64,000 nt of DNA, from assembly GCF_029433335.1 (NCBI RefSeq), contig NZ_JAQTHX010000001.1, positions 1,240,001 to 1,304,000 of the forward strand. The letters are read 5' to 3'. Source of the DNA: Bifidobacterium sp. ESL0745 (lineage in GTDB: Bacteria; Actinomycetota; Actinomycetes; Actinomycetales; Bifidobacteriaceae). The notes beneath the pieces are model-generated. The model was given only the letters and a program-made list of their open reading frames with translations. It was not told where the DNA came from and did not search any database. The position numbers and the translations under genes are program-made. Of the stretch, positions 19,213 to 27,627 are shown piece after piece. How positions within the stretch are numbered: the first letter of the stretch is position 1; every line of letters begins with the position of its first letter.

Positions 19213-20130
19213 ATGCAGACACGTCGTAATTTTTCCTCTTCGCGCAATTTCCTAGGTCGACGCGTCTTTCCGGTGGCCATTATCGCCGCTCTCGCCTTGC
19301 CTTTAGCGGCCTGCAACGCACCGCGAATCGAATCGCCGGTCGAGCAGGCCGGCCCTTGCAGGACCGCCTATAGCGATGCGGTGTCGGCCACAAGCCATAC
19401 CACCGCCGGTCACCCGTTCATCGACCGTTATCTTTCCGCAGGCAACGCCGCCCAAGCATGGCGATATGCATCCACCGTGTGCTCCTCGCAATTTAGTGTA
19501 TACGCCATGAAAAGCACTCAGATGCAATGGCTGCAAAAAAGCCTTTCGCCGCTTGTCGGAGCCAATCCTGTTTTTTCTAACGCGGCCTTGGCCAACCTCA
19601 ACAATGTCATTGCCTTGCGTGCCAACAACACGACGCTCGGTGCTTTGGCATTGGCCGAGGACCGCGCCGGCTTCGAAATCGAAGTCCTTGCGGCTAAAGG
19701 CGTACCCCATGCAACCCTGCAGTTAAGCGACAACCACAAGGCCATAGCCGCCAGGCTCATTTCATTGGAGGCTGCCAACACGACCGACCCCAGCCAGACC
19801 AGCGACCCACGTCAAAAGGTCTATGATGTCGCCAATCTCATCGCCCATCCCAATACCATCATCGACCCCTCCACAGGCCTGCAGGCATCAACGGTGTCGG
19901 TTGTCGAGATGGATTGCGCGCGAGAATCGCTGACCGCGCTACAGCAGGCACTGCCGGTATCCAACAAAACCGACGAGGCCTCTTCCGGTGCCACCGATGA
20001 CACTTCAAACAGCCAAAGAAGCGAAAGCAGCAGCAAATCCTTGGCCGTACTTTCCGACCTGATTGGTTCACGAGCCTATCTGGCCCTGTCACTGGGCTAC
20101 CCGGCTTTCGACAACGCCTTATTCGGGTGA
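19213..20130 (+). CDS. putative lipoprotein of unknown function
   Basis: A 305-residue secreted lipoprotein. MQTRRNFSSSRNFLGRR is followed by a hydrophobic stretch and the lipobox LAAC (Cys near residue 34). The mature part is mostly helical, Ala/Leu-rich (ALANLNNVIALRANNTTLGA; LALAEDRAGFEIEVLAAKG) with a Ser-rich segment near 265. It is divergent from nusA, a position where some actinobacteria encode ferritin-like (DUF4439) proteins, but no metal-ligand pattern convinces. Function not recognised. Confidence 0.7.
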   Translation: MQTRRNFSSSRNFLGRRVFPVAIIAALALPLAACNAPRIESPVEQAGPCRTAYSDAVSATSHTTAGHPFIDRYLSAGNAAQAWRYASTVCSSQFSVYAMKSTQMQWLQKSLSPLVGANPVFSNAALANLNNVIALRANNTTLGALALAEDRAGFEIEVLAAKGVPHATLQLSDNHKAIAARLISLEAANTTDPSQTSDPRQKVYDVANLIAHPNTIIDPSTGLQASTVSVVEMDCARESLTALQQALPVSNKTDEASSGATDDTSNSQRSESSSKSLAVLSDLIGSRAYLALSLGYPAFDNALFG

Positions 20131-20478
20131 CGTAGACATCGATACGACAAATCGCAAGACACTATTGATCAGGATTGTCAGGCTCTACGGACCCAAGCTC
20201 AATGGCTGGACACAAGTTTTCATGGGATAGTGTGTTTTGTGGGAACAGGCGTTTTCAGGTCTCTTTAATCTTTATCCTCCTTGAATAAAAGCAACGAGAC
20301 ATTTTGTCTGATACTGGCCGTATGGCTGGCGTCATGCCCTTGGCAATCCCAAACAAGCCGGGCATCAGTCTACGAATCCGGCTTCCGTGTCGGAAAGGAC
20401 AGGCCGGTCAATCACACTCGACACACCCGAAAAGCCCATAACCCGACAATTAACCTCGAATCCAGCAAACATAAACAA

Positions 20479-20509
20479 AAGCCTCTAAAGTTTTTGACTT
20501 TAGAGGCTT
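20479..20509. terminator. hairpin beside the left att copy
   Basis: 13-bp perfect arms AAGCCTCTAAAGT / ACTTTAGAGGCTT with a TTTTG loop, three bases from the att-like copy at 20513. This is the same relative position as the hairpin beside the tRNA-Ser gene at 24136-24163. Confidence 0.75.
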
Positions 20510-20512
20510 AAG

Positions 20513-20532
20513 GCGGATAAGGCGAGATTCGA
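20513..20532. repeat. att-like copy 1
   Basis: GCGGATAAGGCGAGATTCGA, identical to the 3' end of the tRNA-Ser(CGA) gene at 24168-24187 (seen on the + strand). After it the sequence departs from the tRNA. Confidence 0.8.
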
Positions 20533-20976
20533 GCGAAAACGTCGTTTAAAACGTTGGGATCATTAGATTTCCCACGTTCATCCAAAGTACCTGCGCCCCG
20601 TATCTCGCACCGTTAGAAATGTTTCCTTACGGTTACATACGGGTCTATACGACACGCCTATATCCTCAGATCAATCCCTTTCCTTGGCGTAAAAAGTTCA
20701 ACCCGGCGAACACGTCATCGACCCCGCCTGTATTTCCAACAGGCCGGGTGACGGATGGGTGTGGTGCGAGATCGACGTGCATAGCCAAGGTACCGATGAC
20801 GACGAGCAGGTCACATCCTGCAATCAACTACTTCGAATACAGGAGACCAGGCCGTCCAGACACTACCGGCATGTTGCATGAGGTATCAAAGAATGAATCC
20901 TACTTTTGTGATTATCGTAAAACCTGTTAGAGTGCCCCAAGCAGCCGATAACTTCAAGTTGCATGAGTTTGAAAGG

Positions 20977-21822
20977 ATGGGAGCAAAGGTGGGCAGAAGA
21001 TTCCATGCGTTCCGTGTCGCCTTGCCGTATACGTTCCCGACCTGGGCCGGGCTCTTCTTCCCTGCGCTTTCCTATGGTCTCCTGATGTTTTCCAAAGGGT
21101 TCCCGATTATTTATCCAATATGCATGAGTGCTCTTATCTTTGCTGGATCGATGGAATTCGTCACGATTGACCTGTTGCTCAGTGCTTTTAACCCGCTAGT
21201 GGCATTCATCATGACGCTTATGGTTAATGGCCGTCACATCTTCTATGGGCTTTCGATGCTCGACACCTACCGTGGTACAGGCTGGAAGAAGCCGTTTCTC
21301 ATTTTCGGCATGTGCGACGAGACCTTTGCTGTCAATTCATCCGTCAAAGTGCCGGAAGATACAGACCGCGGATGGTTCATGCTATGGATCACGTTGATCA
21401 ATTGGAGTTCCTGGGTGGCAGGCGCCACACTTGGCTGGCTTGTAGGAGGTGTGCTGCCGTTCAGCACCAAAGGCGTCGAATTTGCAATGACGGCGATGTT
21501 CTTTGCCATTGTTCTCGACGAATGGGACGAATCGCATAGCCTCAAAGGCCACACCCCGGCCATGGTCGGCGTGCTGGTGTCGTTGATCTGCCTCATTGTC
21601 TTCGGTCCGAAGAACTTCATGCTGCCCACTTTGCTGGTGATGCTGCTGGCGTTCGTGCTTTTGCGCCCATATCTTACGGAGCTCAAAGACAAGGGCGATG
21701 GCCTTTCCGACGATATCGAAGCCGCGCAGGAAAGCAGCACGGAAGGCACAGACCTTCGCTCGAAAACGAATAACAGCGGTGACGATGACCAAGACATCGA
21801 CGGAAAGCCGGTGAAACGATGA
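20977..21822 (+). CDS. azlC: AzlC-family branched-chain amino-acid exporter large subunit
   Basis: The large membrane subunit of a branched-chain amino-acid (azaleucine-resistance) export pair. With the chosen start it has 281 residues. [20 protein letters not shown] begins the family core, then [33 protein letters not shown], and several membrane helices up to about residue 230. The polar C-terminal tail is Asp/Ser-rich. Upstream in-frame ATGs (20878, 20893) exist. The choice of 20977 rests on typical family length; the ribosome binding site (GAAAGG) is very close, and a GTG at 20989 is possible. It overlaps azlD by an ATGA. It is carried inside the tRNA island, so probably acquired. Confidence 0.88.
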   Translation: MGAKVGRRFHAFRVALPYTFPTWAGLFFPALSYGLLMFSKGFPIIYPICMSALIFAGSMEFVTIDLLLSAFNPLVAFIMTLMVNGRHIFYGLSMLDTYRGTGWKKPFLIFGMCDETFAVNSSVKVPEDTDRGWFMLWITLINWSSWVAGATLGWLVGGVLPFSTKGVEFAMTAMFFAIVLDEWDESHSLKGHTPAMVGVLVSLICLIVFGPKNFMLPTLLVMLLAFVLLRPYLTELKDKGDGLSDDIEAAQESSTEGTDLRSKTNNSGDDDQDIDGKPVKR

Positions 21823-22157
21823 TGACCATGAGCGTGCTACAAAGCGTCATCACCGTCGCGGTGGTGGTGCTGGGAACGGTCCTGACCCGCTTCGGGGCGT
21901 TCATCCTCTTCCCCGAATCGAAGACACCCCCCAAGTTCGTGCGCTATCTGGGTCGGGTATTGCCACCGGCCATCATGGGCATGCTGGTGATCTATTCACT
22001 GAAGAACGTGTCGGTGACCTCCGGCAGCCACGGCATCCCCGAGGCCCTGGCCCTGCTTGCCGTCATCATCCTGCACCGCTGGAAACACAACATGCTCCTC
22101 TCGATTTTCGGAGGGACCGCGCTGTATATGATATTGGTGCAACTGGTCTTCGTATGA
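21819..22157 (+). CDS. azlD: AzlD-family branched-chain amino-acid exporter small subunit
   Basis: A 112-residue membrane protein with about four helices, the small partner of AzlC. Characteristic features are the early helix ([20 protein letters not shown]), a [14 protein letters not shown] segment and [20 protein letters not shown]. Its ATG overlaps the azlC stop, implying coupled translation of the two subunits in a 1:1 exporter. The C-terminus ends shortly after the last helix, as normal. Confidence 0.88.
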   Translation: MMTMSVLQSVITVAVVVLGTVLTRFGAFILFPESKTPPKFVRYLGRVLPPAIMGMLVIYSLKNVSVTSGSHGIPEALALLAVIILHRWKHNMLLSIFGGTALYMILVQLVFV

Positions 22158-22337
22158 GCAGAACCAGATTGGAATCTATTACGCATCGGCAATAGAAACC
22201 CCGACACCAAACTGAACTGCACCCCATAAGAGGAAGTTATAGGAGTGTAAGTGTATTGATGTGTATATACAGTTCCAAAAGATGAACAGTCATAACACGG
22301 GAATCGTTGACATCACTGGCTTTTCGATAAAAAAATA

Positions 22338-22368
22338 GGGTTCTGAGTAGCCTAGATATCCAGAACCC
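22338..22368. terminator. hairpin beside the internal att copy
   Basis: GGGTTCTG and CAGAACCC arms, near-identical in design to the GGGTTCCGAG hairpin next to the intact tRNA-Ser gene. Probably the tRNA terminator of an earlier configuration. Confidence 0.55.
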
Positions 22369-22371
22369 ACT

Positions 22372-22389
22372 TGTAAGGGCGAGATTCGA
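22372..22389. repeat. att-like copy 2 (diverged)
   Basis: TGTAAGGGCGAGATTCGA shares GCGAGATTCGA and the TAAGG block with the other two copies. It is followed by GCGAAAA exactly as at copy 1, showing that the flank belongs to the element. Confidence 0.65.
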
Positions 22390-22934
22390 GCGAAAATATG
22401 TCTTGTTTCGTTGGAAACATTGACTTTTCTGCTTTCGTCCGCATCCATTACACCCCGCATCTCACCCCGTTGCATATGTTTCTTAAAGGTTACATACGTG
22501 CCTAAACGACATGCCAACAGTTTTTATAACATATCCTTCCCTTGGCGAATTCCTCGAATGGAACCCTAAAACAGGCAGACAAAACTGCTGAGACTCCGAT
22601 GGCATATATGCGACAAACCAAAATCTCCGCTCCCGTCTGTTTCGTTCACCCGAGACGCAGCTTCGCTGAATATCGGCATATCCGCCGAAACCATATAGAC
22701 CGGCAGCCATCGCATATATAACTGATTCGCATATTTCGCAGAAAAAGGGAATCGTATATCCCAGTCAAGTCGGTACGCCATTGCATCCGGCCAAAAACCC
22801 GAACCCCGCACTCCTTCCTCCTTTGCGGGCAGCCCTGCATCAAAAGGCTATTCAACAATCGATGATAAAATGCCTATCGTTTCCAATGGCGGCAGGGTCC
22901 AATCCTTGCCCGAAATCAGGGAAGAGGATTTTAG

Positions 22935-23276
22935 ATGACAGGTGTTCTTTCGGCGATTGTGGCCGGCGTACGTTTTCTTCTGGAAGCCGCCACTGTCATC
23001 GGTCTCATGGCGGGAGGCGGGTTCCTTTCCAAGAACGTCCCAGCCAAAATCCTATGGGTAGCCATCGGGGTCATCATCACCATCGTTTGGGCAAGGTACG
23101 GCGCGCCTGGCTCCGCGCACGTACTGCCGAAATACGGAAAGCTCTGTCTGGAACTCGTCGTCTACACCATCGGGTCAATCGGGTTCCTCCGCATCTTCGG
23201 CACCGCCATCGGCCTCGCCTACATCGCCGTCGCAGTCATCGACCTTATCCTGATGTACGCCCTCAACCTCGAATAA
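22935..23276 (+). CDS. YrdB/DUF2568-family small membrane protein
   Basis: 113 residues with four predicted membrane helices (FLLEAATVIGLMAGGGFL; AKILWVAIGVIITIVWARYG; ELVVYTIGSIGFLRIFG; GLAYIAVAVIDLILMYAL). The RYGAPGSAHVLP loop fits the DUF2568 (YrdB) family, whose function is unknown. The start is preceded by AGAGG. It is cargo of the second module of the tRNA-Ser island and ends about 155 bases before a terminator-like hairpin. Confidence 0.75.
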   Translation: MTGVLSAIVAGVRFLLEAATVIGLMAGGGFLSKNVPAKILWVAIGVIITIVWARYGAPGSAHVLPKYGKLCLELVVYTIGSIGFLRIFGTAIGLAYIAVAVIDLILMYALNLE

Positions 23277-23433
23277 CAAGACAGCCACCGTAACTCATCC
23301 CGGCGACCGTAACAGCCAGAAATGCACTAATACTGGCACAAGATAGATAAAGGCCGGACATCGGCGTCGCGGCACGTGTGCCGACTTGGGAAATAGAACA
23401 GGACGGCAGGAATCAACGAGAAGGAAAGGGACC

Positions 23434-23459
23434 CGCCCGGACAGGCCGGACGGGCTTTT
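23434..23459. terminator. GC-rich hairpin with T-run
   Basis: GCCCG / CGGGC arms around a CCGG-containing loop, followed by TTTTA on the + strand. It lies between the DUF2568 gene and the convergent 57-residue gene. Confidence 0.6.
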
Positions 23460-23461
23460 AC

Positions 23462-23635
23462 CTAGCGGTGACTATGCCTACTGCAGTAGTCCATGACCAG
23501 CAGGTAGCCGATAATGGCCACGAGCATGATGTTGGTGACGATGTTGTCCGCCTTGGCTATCAAGGCGGCGACGATCGCCACGATGGACTCCCTCAGATAG
23601 CTGTCACCATTAGGCCCTTTCTGTGTTTTGGGCAT
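23462..23635 (-). CDS. 57-residue predicted membrane protein
   Basis: Starts MPKTQKGPNGDSYLRES (ATG at 23635, AGGG seven bases upstream). A hydrophobic helix follows around IMLVAIIGYLLVMDYC, and it ends CSRHSHR. The middle (SIVAIVAALIAKADNIVTN) is amphipathic. The size and single helix resemble small mobile-element or phage membrane proteins. No family recognised. Confidence 0.5.
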   Translation of the reverse strand: MPKTQKGPNGDSYLRESIVAIVAALIAKADNIVTNIMLVAIIGYLLVMDYCSRHSHR

Positions 23636-24135
23636 TGTATACCCTATCTACAAAGCCGCGCCACGTAATGACGCGGCAGCGGCGTACGAGTCGGATGGCC
23701 CGCACGGACACCGGAAGCGTTACCTGTCCGGCGACCATATCATCGTATCCGACGGGCGGAATCTCGATGGGTACGATATACTGGTGGCATGTCGGGTACG
23801 GCAGCGTTACCCATCCGGATCATAAAGGCGGGCAAAAAGCTTTTCACCGGATGGCGTCGAAACCGACGGGGCGTTTTTGAATCGTCCTTCTACAAGGCCG
23901 CGGGCCAACATCCGATTCGATTCGGATGTTGGCCCAACGGATTTCCAACCGTTTTCTTAGGGTTATAGGCCAAAAAGAGTTGGTTATAACCAGGGTTTGG
24001 CCTATAACCCCGGAGGTTTCCCACCCCGCATCTCACCCCGTTAGAGGAGTGTATTGAAGGGTCTATACGGTTCCATACGGAAAAGTCAGAAAAGGGCCAA
24101 AACCACTGTCACCATTGACTTTCCGGCAAAACAAA
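23636..24135. other. right part of the island with a nested palindrome
   Basis: No convincing gene. It holds a GC-rich hairpin region near 23650-23680, the nested palindrome at 23960-24010, and the right-end module (24015-24135) with a CCCCGCATCTCACCCCGTTAG box and a GTGTATTGA-GTCTATACGGTTCCA segment matching 22219-22280 in arrangement. Confidence 0.5.
23960..24010. repeat. nested perfect palindrome
   Basis: The outer 15-bp arms GGGTTATAGGCCAAA (23960-23974) and their complement (23996-24010) enclose an inner perfect palindrome TGGTTATAACCA (23981-23992). The left arm plus AAGA (19 bases) recurs exactly at 60371-60389 beside the other tRNA-Ser gene. Likely a protein-binding or recombination site. 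Confidence 0.75.
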
Positions 24136-24163
24136 AGGGTTCCGAGCTTTAACTCGGAACCCT
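24136..24163 (-). terminator. terminator of tRNA-Ser(CGA)
   Basis: Perfect 11-bp arms AGGGTTCCGAG / CTCGGAACCCT with a 6-base loop. It is followed on the minus strand by TTTTGTTTTG, five bases past the tRNA end. Confidence 0.85.
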
Positions 24164-24167
24164 GATT

Positions 24168-24187
24168 GCGGATAAGGCGAGATTCGA
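24168..24187. repeat. att-like copy 3 (within the tRNA gene)
   Basis: GCGGATAAGGCGAGATTCGA, the tRNA-Ser(CGA) 3' end from the T-arm through the acceptor stem, identical to the copy at 20513-20532. This copy keeps the intact tRNA. Confidence 0.8.
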
Positions 24188-24253
24188 ACTCGCGGAGGAT
24201 TTCTCCTCACACGCTTTCGAGGCGTGCTCCTTAGACCGCTCGGACACTTATCC
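24169..24253 (-). tRNA. tRNA-Ser(CGA)
   Basis: Minus strand, 85 bases. Acceptor GGATAAG pairs with CTTATCC, discriminator G, no encoded CCA. The anticodon stem CACGC/GCGTG carries loop CTCGAAA, giving anticodon CGA. It has the long variable arm typical of serine (GAGGAGAAATCCTC) and T-loop TTCGAAT. It decodes UCG and serves as the island's attachment site. Confidence 0.95.
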
Positions 24254-24458
24254 ATGCGCTACACAAAACGCAACTTTTCTAGTATAAGGCAACAGGCTTA
24301 CCATCGCAACCGGGCGTGGCGCACATCATACTCATCGTTGTTTCGACATTCCTTTTTAGAGGAATGCCGCCCTACAGAAACAGAAGAGATAATCATTCTG
24401 TACGCTGACAAACAGTAGCGGTTTACTTCTTTACTGCTATTCGTCAGCGCAGGTGCTA

Positions 24459-25568
24459 CTAATCCAACGTACGCCGGGCACGAATCGCTTGGGCTCGTCC
24501 AGCAAGTTCGTCATCCGGCGGGTACGCGACATGTTCAAGGGTCAGTCCACAAGCGGCGATGGGACCTGTCGAACCTTCGCGAACGGGATCTGCCATCTTG
24601 TGCGCGAACCAATCCAACGACTTGCGGTGCCGACCGATCTGCACGCACGCATTGACCAGCGAACGAACCATATTGTGCGCAAAGGCATCCGCCACGATGG
24701 TAAAGCACACCAATCCGGATTCAAGCGACGGGACGGCATAGCCGATGTTTTGCCAGGTTTCAACCTGGCTGCCACTGCCATCTACTGCACCTGCCCCGCC
24801 ATTGCCACTTGCCGCGACGATGACGTCGGTTTCTGAATTATGGTCGATTCCAACCAGATTCCCATTGGTTTCGTAATCATCGTTCCCAACGCATTTATCG
24901 GCTTCTTTCGTTACTACAGGAACCGTCGAACGGGGAAAAAGCTCATCAGATTCAGGATTGTTTCCGTACATTCCGGTTATAGGCACACGTCGCCACACTG
25001 CCTTCTTGACCTCGCGAATCGTGGTGCCACCGGGATTGGGCGTGGCAAACGAGCCGAAATCATGCAGGCCAAGGGTCATCGCCGCCGCTTCATTCATCGC
25101 CGGAATATCAAGCGAATCCTCAAGTTCCCATACAAACCCACGCAGCCTTGGGTCAGCCGGCCTTGCACCATCGGCAATCCGATACACATAGGTACGTTCC
25201 AAAGCCGAAAATCGCGCATCGAAACCGTTCGGTGCCACACATATACCGTGCAAAGCAATGTCCTCTGGCAAATCATGATTCAACCGACGACGCAACGCTT
25301 CAATGGCTGGCACGTCCATGTGACCAACACATCGCTGAAGCGTCTGCCCCTGTACATCCAAGTGACAGACCTGATGAGCCGCGTGAACGCCGGTATCGGT
25401 ACGTCCGGCCACCACCAGTCGCAACGGCTCGTCCATGTTGTCGACAGGCACTCGCAGAACGGTGTGTAAGGCATTTTCCACAACCCCTTGCACAGTACGC
25501 AAATCCGGCTGCCTTGCCCAACCGTGGAAGCCGCCACCATCATATGCCAAGTCAATTCGTAGTCTCAT
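24459..25568 (-). CDS. truA: tRNA pseudouridine(38-40) synthase with large insertion
   Basis: Modifies U38-U40 in the anticodon stem. Motifs are MRLRIDLAYDGGGFHGWARQ, the catalytic VAGRTDTGVHAAHQVCHLD, and the C-terminal VADAFAHNMVRSLVNACVQIG. The start at 25568 is where family homology begins; the ribosome binding site is weak. Between VPITGMYGN (about residue 197) and SGLVCFTIVADAF (about 281) lies an Asn/Gly/Asp/Ser-rich insertion of about 80 residues (SGNGGAGAVDGSGSQVE). Length is 369 against the usual 250-290. It follows rplQ, the conserved actinobacterial order, but is separated from it by a terminator and a palindrome cluster. Confidence 0.95.
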   Translation of the reverse strand: MRLRIDLAYDGGGFHGWARQPDLRTVQGVVENALHTVLRVPVDNMDEPLRLVVAGRTDTGVHAAHQVCHLDVQGQTLQRCVGHMDVPAIEALRRRLNHDLPEDIALHGICVAPNGFDARFSALERTYVYRIADGARPADPRLRGFVWELEDSLDIPAMNEAAAMTLGLHDFGSFATPNPGGTTIREVKKAVWRRVPITGMYGNNPESDELFPRSTVPVVTKEADKCVGNDDYETNGNLVGIDHNSETDVIVAASGNGGAGAVDGSGSQVETWQNIGYAVPSLESGLVCFTIVADAFAHNMVRSLVNACVQIGRHRKSLDWFAHKMADPVREGSTGPIAACGLTLEHVAYPPDDELAGRAQAIRARRTLD

Positions 25569-25616
25569 CGTTGTCAGTATACGTGCCACACCGGCTTGCA
25601 AACCCTTTGGATCGAA

Positions 25617-25730
25617 GATGCGAGAAAAATCAAGATAATACCGTTAAAATCATGATTTCACTCGCATGTTCGATTGAACATGCGACGATAATCAAGAAAA
25701 AACGAGCAAAAACCTGATTTTCCTCGCATC
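25617..25730. repeat. palindrome cluster upstream of truA
   Basis: GATGCGAGAAAAATCAAG (25617-25634) is mirrored by CCTGATTTTCCTCGCATC (25713-25730). Between them lies a perfect 10-bp-arm hairpin TCGCATGTTC / GAACATGCGA (25662-25685). All four arms share CGCAT. The A/T-rich spacers are rich in AAAATC. It could be a regulatory region for truA or a small mobile palindrome. Confidence 0.6.
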
Positions 25731-25760
25731 TAAAGTATGGCCCAGCAAGCCACACATACA

Positions 25761-25794
25761 AAGAAGGCCGGAGACTTTCATCTCCGACCTTCTT
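25761..25794 (-). terminator. terminator of the alpha operon
   Basis: Long arms AAGAAGGCCGGAGA / TCTCCGACCTTCTT (one mismatch-type G-T pair) with a 6-base loop, 28 bases after the rplQ stop on the minus strand and followed there by TTTG. Confidence 0.8.
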
Positions 25795-25822
25795 ATGAAG
25801 AACATTCAGTGGATCTGGCGAC

Positions 25823-26461
25823 TCACTTCTCTTCCTTATCAGCCTTCTTTGCAGGAGCCTTCTCGACTTCCTCGTCGACATCCTTGGCTTCGGTCTTCTT
25901 GACCTCAGCCTTGTCCTCGGCGACGTCGGCGTTTACTTCGGTCTCCTTGGCTTCAGCTTCGTCGACGGCCTTGTCCGTCTTGGTCTTGGCGGTCTCTGCG
26001 GTGTCCTTCTGAACCTTGGCTTCGGCCTCTTCGACCTCAGCCTTGTCCTCGGCGACCGCGGCGGAAGCTTCAGCTTCCTTCACGACGGACTCCTTGGCGC
26101 TCACCGGTTCGGTGACGAGCTCGATGATGGCGCGTGGCGCGTTGTTGCCCTTGGACGGGGCAATCTTGACGATGCGGGTGTAACCACCCTCACGCTGCTG
26201 CATCTGCTCGGCGATTTCGGTGAAAAGCTTATGCACGATGGACTTATTACGGATGACGCGCATCACGCGACGACGGCTGGCAAGATCCCCGCGCTTGGCG
26301 AAGGTGATCAGGCGCTCGGCCACAGGGCGGAGGCGCTTGGCCTTCGGCAGCGTGGTGACGATGCGGCCATGCTCGAACAGGCTGGTCGCCATGTTCGCGA
26401 GCATCAGACGCTCATGAGCCGGGCTTGAAGCCAGGTGTGGCCCTTTTCTAGGTGTAGGCAT
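25823..26461 (-). CDS. rplQ: 50S ribosomal protein L17 with acidic C-terminal extension
   Basis: The L17 core ([20 protein letters not shown] through [12 protein letters not shown], about residues 1-118) lines the exit-tunnel region of the 50S. A 95-residue Glu/Lys/Ala tail follows. It contains two similar units ([13 protein letters not shown] and [13 protein letters not shown]) and is probably disordered. Many actinobacterial L17 proteins carry such tails. Last gene of the alpha cluster, 91 bases after rpoA. Confidence 0.98.
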   Translation of the reverse strand: MPTPRKGPHLASSPAHERLMLANMATSLFEHGRIVTTLPKAKRLRPVAERLITFAKRGDLASRRRVMRVIRNKSIVHKLFTEIAEQMQQREGGYTRIVKIAPSKGNNAPRAIIELVTEPVSAKESVVKEAEASAAVAEDKAEVEEAEAKVQKDTAETAKTKTDKAVDEAEAKETEVNADVAEDKAEVKKTEAKDVDEEVEKAPAKKADKEEK

Positions 26462-26552
26462 TATTACTCCTTAACGCTTCGGCCTTGCATCGTTCAGGTG
26501 GGCATACGCCCGAACATCCGAACGGTGCCGAAGCTTAAAATGAAGTTGGGTT

Positions 26553-27548
26553 TCACTCGTCCTCAGGCGAGAAGAAAGTACCACCTTCAAGGTTGTTGGT
26601 ATCGAAGCCCAGCGGCGAGGCCTTCAGCGAGAGGCCCATGCTTTCGAGCTTCTCTTTGACCTCATCGATTGACTTCATACCGAAATTACGGATGTCGAGC
26701 AGATCCTGCTCGGTGTGGGACACCAATTCACCGACGGTGTGGATACCCTCGCGCTTCAGGCAGTTATAACTGCGCTGAGTGAGATTGAGCTCCTCGATCG
26801 GGATGGACATCTCCGGGTTGACTTCTTCTTCAACCGGAGCAGGGCCGACCTCGACGCCTTCCGCTTGCGTATTGAGTTCACGGCACAGGCCGAAGAGCTC
26901 AACCAACGTGGAACCGGCGGATGCGACGGCATCGCGCGGCGAAATCGCCGGCTTCGTCTCCACATCGAGAATGAGCTTGTCAAAGTCCGTGCGCTGTTCG
27001 ACACGAGTTGCCTCGACTTTGTAGCTCACCTTAAGAACCGGAGAATAGATGGAATCGACCGGGATACGTCCGATTTCATCGTTGTCCTGCTTGTTCATCT
27101 GGGCCGGGACATAACCGCGGCCGCGCTCGACAGTGAACTCGATCTCGAGTTCGCCGTCTTCGGCGAGGGTGGCGATATGCATCTCGGGATTGGCGATGGT
27201 AACGCCGGCGGGAGGAGTGATGTCCCCCGCGGTGGCCTCGCCCTTGCCGCTCTTACGCAGATACATGACAACCGGTTCGTCATATTCGCTGGTAAGTACG
27301 ATTCCCTTGATATTGAGCAGGATCTCGGTGACATCCTCCTCGACGCCGGGCAGAGTGGTGAACTCATGCAAGGCACCGGAGATACGCACCGAAGTGACTG
27401 CCGCTCCAGGAATGGAACTCAACAGGGTACGACGCAACGAATTACCGAGCGTGTAGCCGAATCCAGGTTCAAGCGGCTCGATAACGAAGCGGGAGCGCTG
27501 CGGATTCAGTGATTCCTCAGTAAGTTGCGGACGCTGTGCAATAAGCAC
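26553..27548 (-). CDS. rpoA: DNA-directed RNA polymerase alpha subunit
   Basis: Nucleates RNA polymerase assembly and contacts activators and UP elements. GTG start with AAAGGA upstream. N-terminal dimerisation domain ([28 protein letters not shown]) and C-terminal domain ([38 protein letters not shown]). At 331 residues it is normal. Lies between rpsK and rplQ. Confidence 0.99.
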   Translation of the reverse strand: MLIAQRPQLTEESLNPQRSRFVIEPLEPGFGYTLGNSLRRTLLSSIPGAAVTSVRISGALHEFTTLPGVEEDVTEILLNIKGIVLTSEYDEPVVMYLRKSGKGEATAGDITPPAGVTIANPEMHIATLAEDGELEIEFTVERGRGYVPAQMNKQDNDEIGRIPVDSIYSPVLKVSYKVEATRVEQRTDFDKLILDVETKPAISPRDAVASAGSTLVELFGLCRELNTQAEGVEVGPAPVEEEVNPEMSIPIEELNLTQRSYNCLKREGIHTVGELVSHTEQDLLDIRNFGMKSIDEVKEKLESMGLSLKASPLGFDTNNLEGGTFFSPEDE

Positions 27549-27627
27549 TGTGTTATCCTTTCAGCTTCTGATCGGTGGGTCACTCACTGGTCATAAGCGG
27601 GTTGGACGGATGATTAAATGAAGTGCT

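Larger units (their letters stand above)
20131..20976. other. gene-poor stretch at the left end of the tRNA-Ser island
   Basis: Holds a strong hairpin (20479-20509), the left att-like copy (20513-20532), and a terminal module (about 20530-20680) that recurs near 22390-22520: a GCGAAAA start, a CCCCG-ATCTC-CCGTTAG-like box, then TTACATACGGGTCTATACGAC-like sequence. No convincing gene was found; short frames here lack conserved features. Confidence 0.6.
22158..22934. other. junction between the two island modules
   Basis: Contains the right-end-like module of the first element (22215-22370: GTGTATTGA, GTATATACAGTTCCA and a hairpin), the internal att-like copy, and the left-end-like module of the second (22380-22520). 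The rest (22520-22930) shows no gene with conserved features. Confidence 0.55.
20513..24187. mobile_element. tandem mini-island integrated at the tRNA-Ser(CGA) 3' end
   Basis: A 20-base identical direct repeat of the tRNA 3' end flanks the region (20513-20532 and 24168-24187). A diverged third copy (22372-22389) divides it into an azlCD module and a DUF2568 module. Both modules share related terminal sequences. No integrase or relaxase is present, so these are non-autonomous elements or remnants that lost their integrase. Confidence 0.7.

Noticed and set aside
20281..20511. 76-codon frame left of the island
   Set aside because: Runs through a terminator hairpin and into the att copy; no conserved motif.
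22483..22858. Minus-strand frames in the island junction
   Set aside because: Three short overlapping frames with no conserved features, inside element-end sequence.
23628..23880. Plus-strand 65-85 codon frames right of the 57-residue gene
   Set aside because: Overlap each other in different frames, weak starts, no recognisable family.
23960..24010. CRISPR or repeat array at the palindrome
   Set aside because: Only one palindrome with inner symmetry; no regularly spaced direct repeats with variable spacers. No CRISPR array found anywhere in the window.
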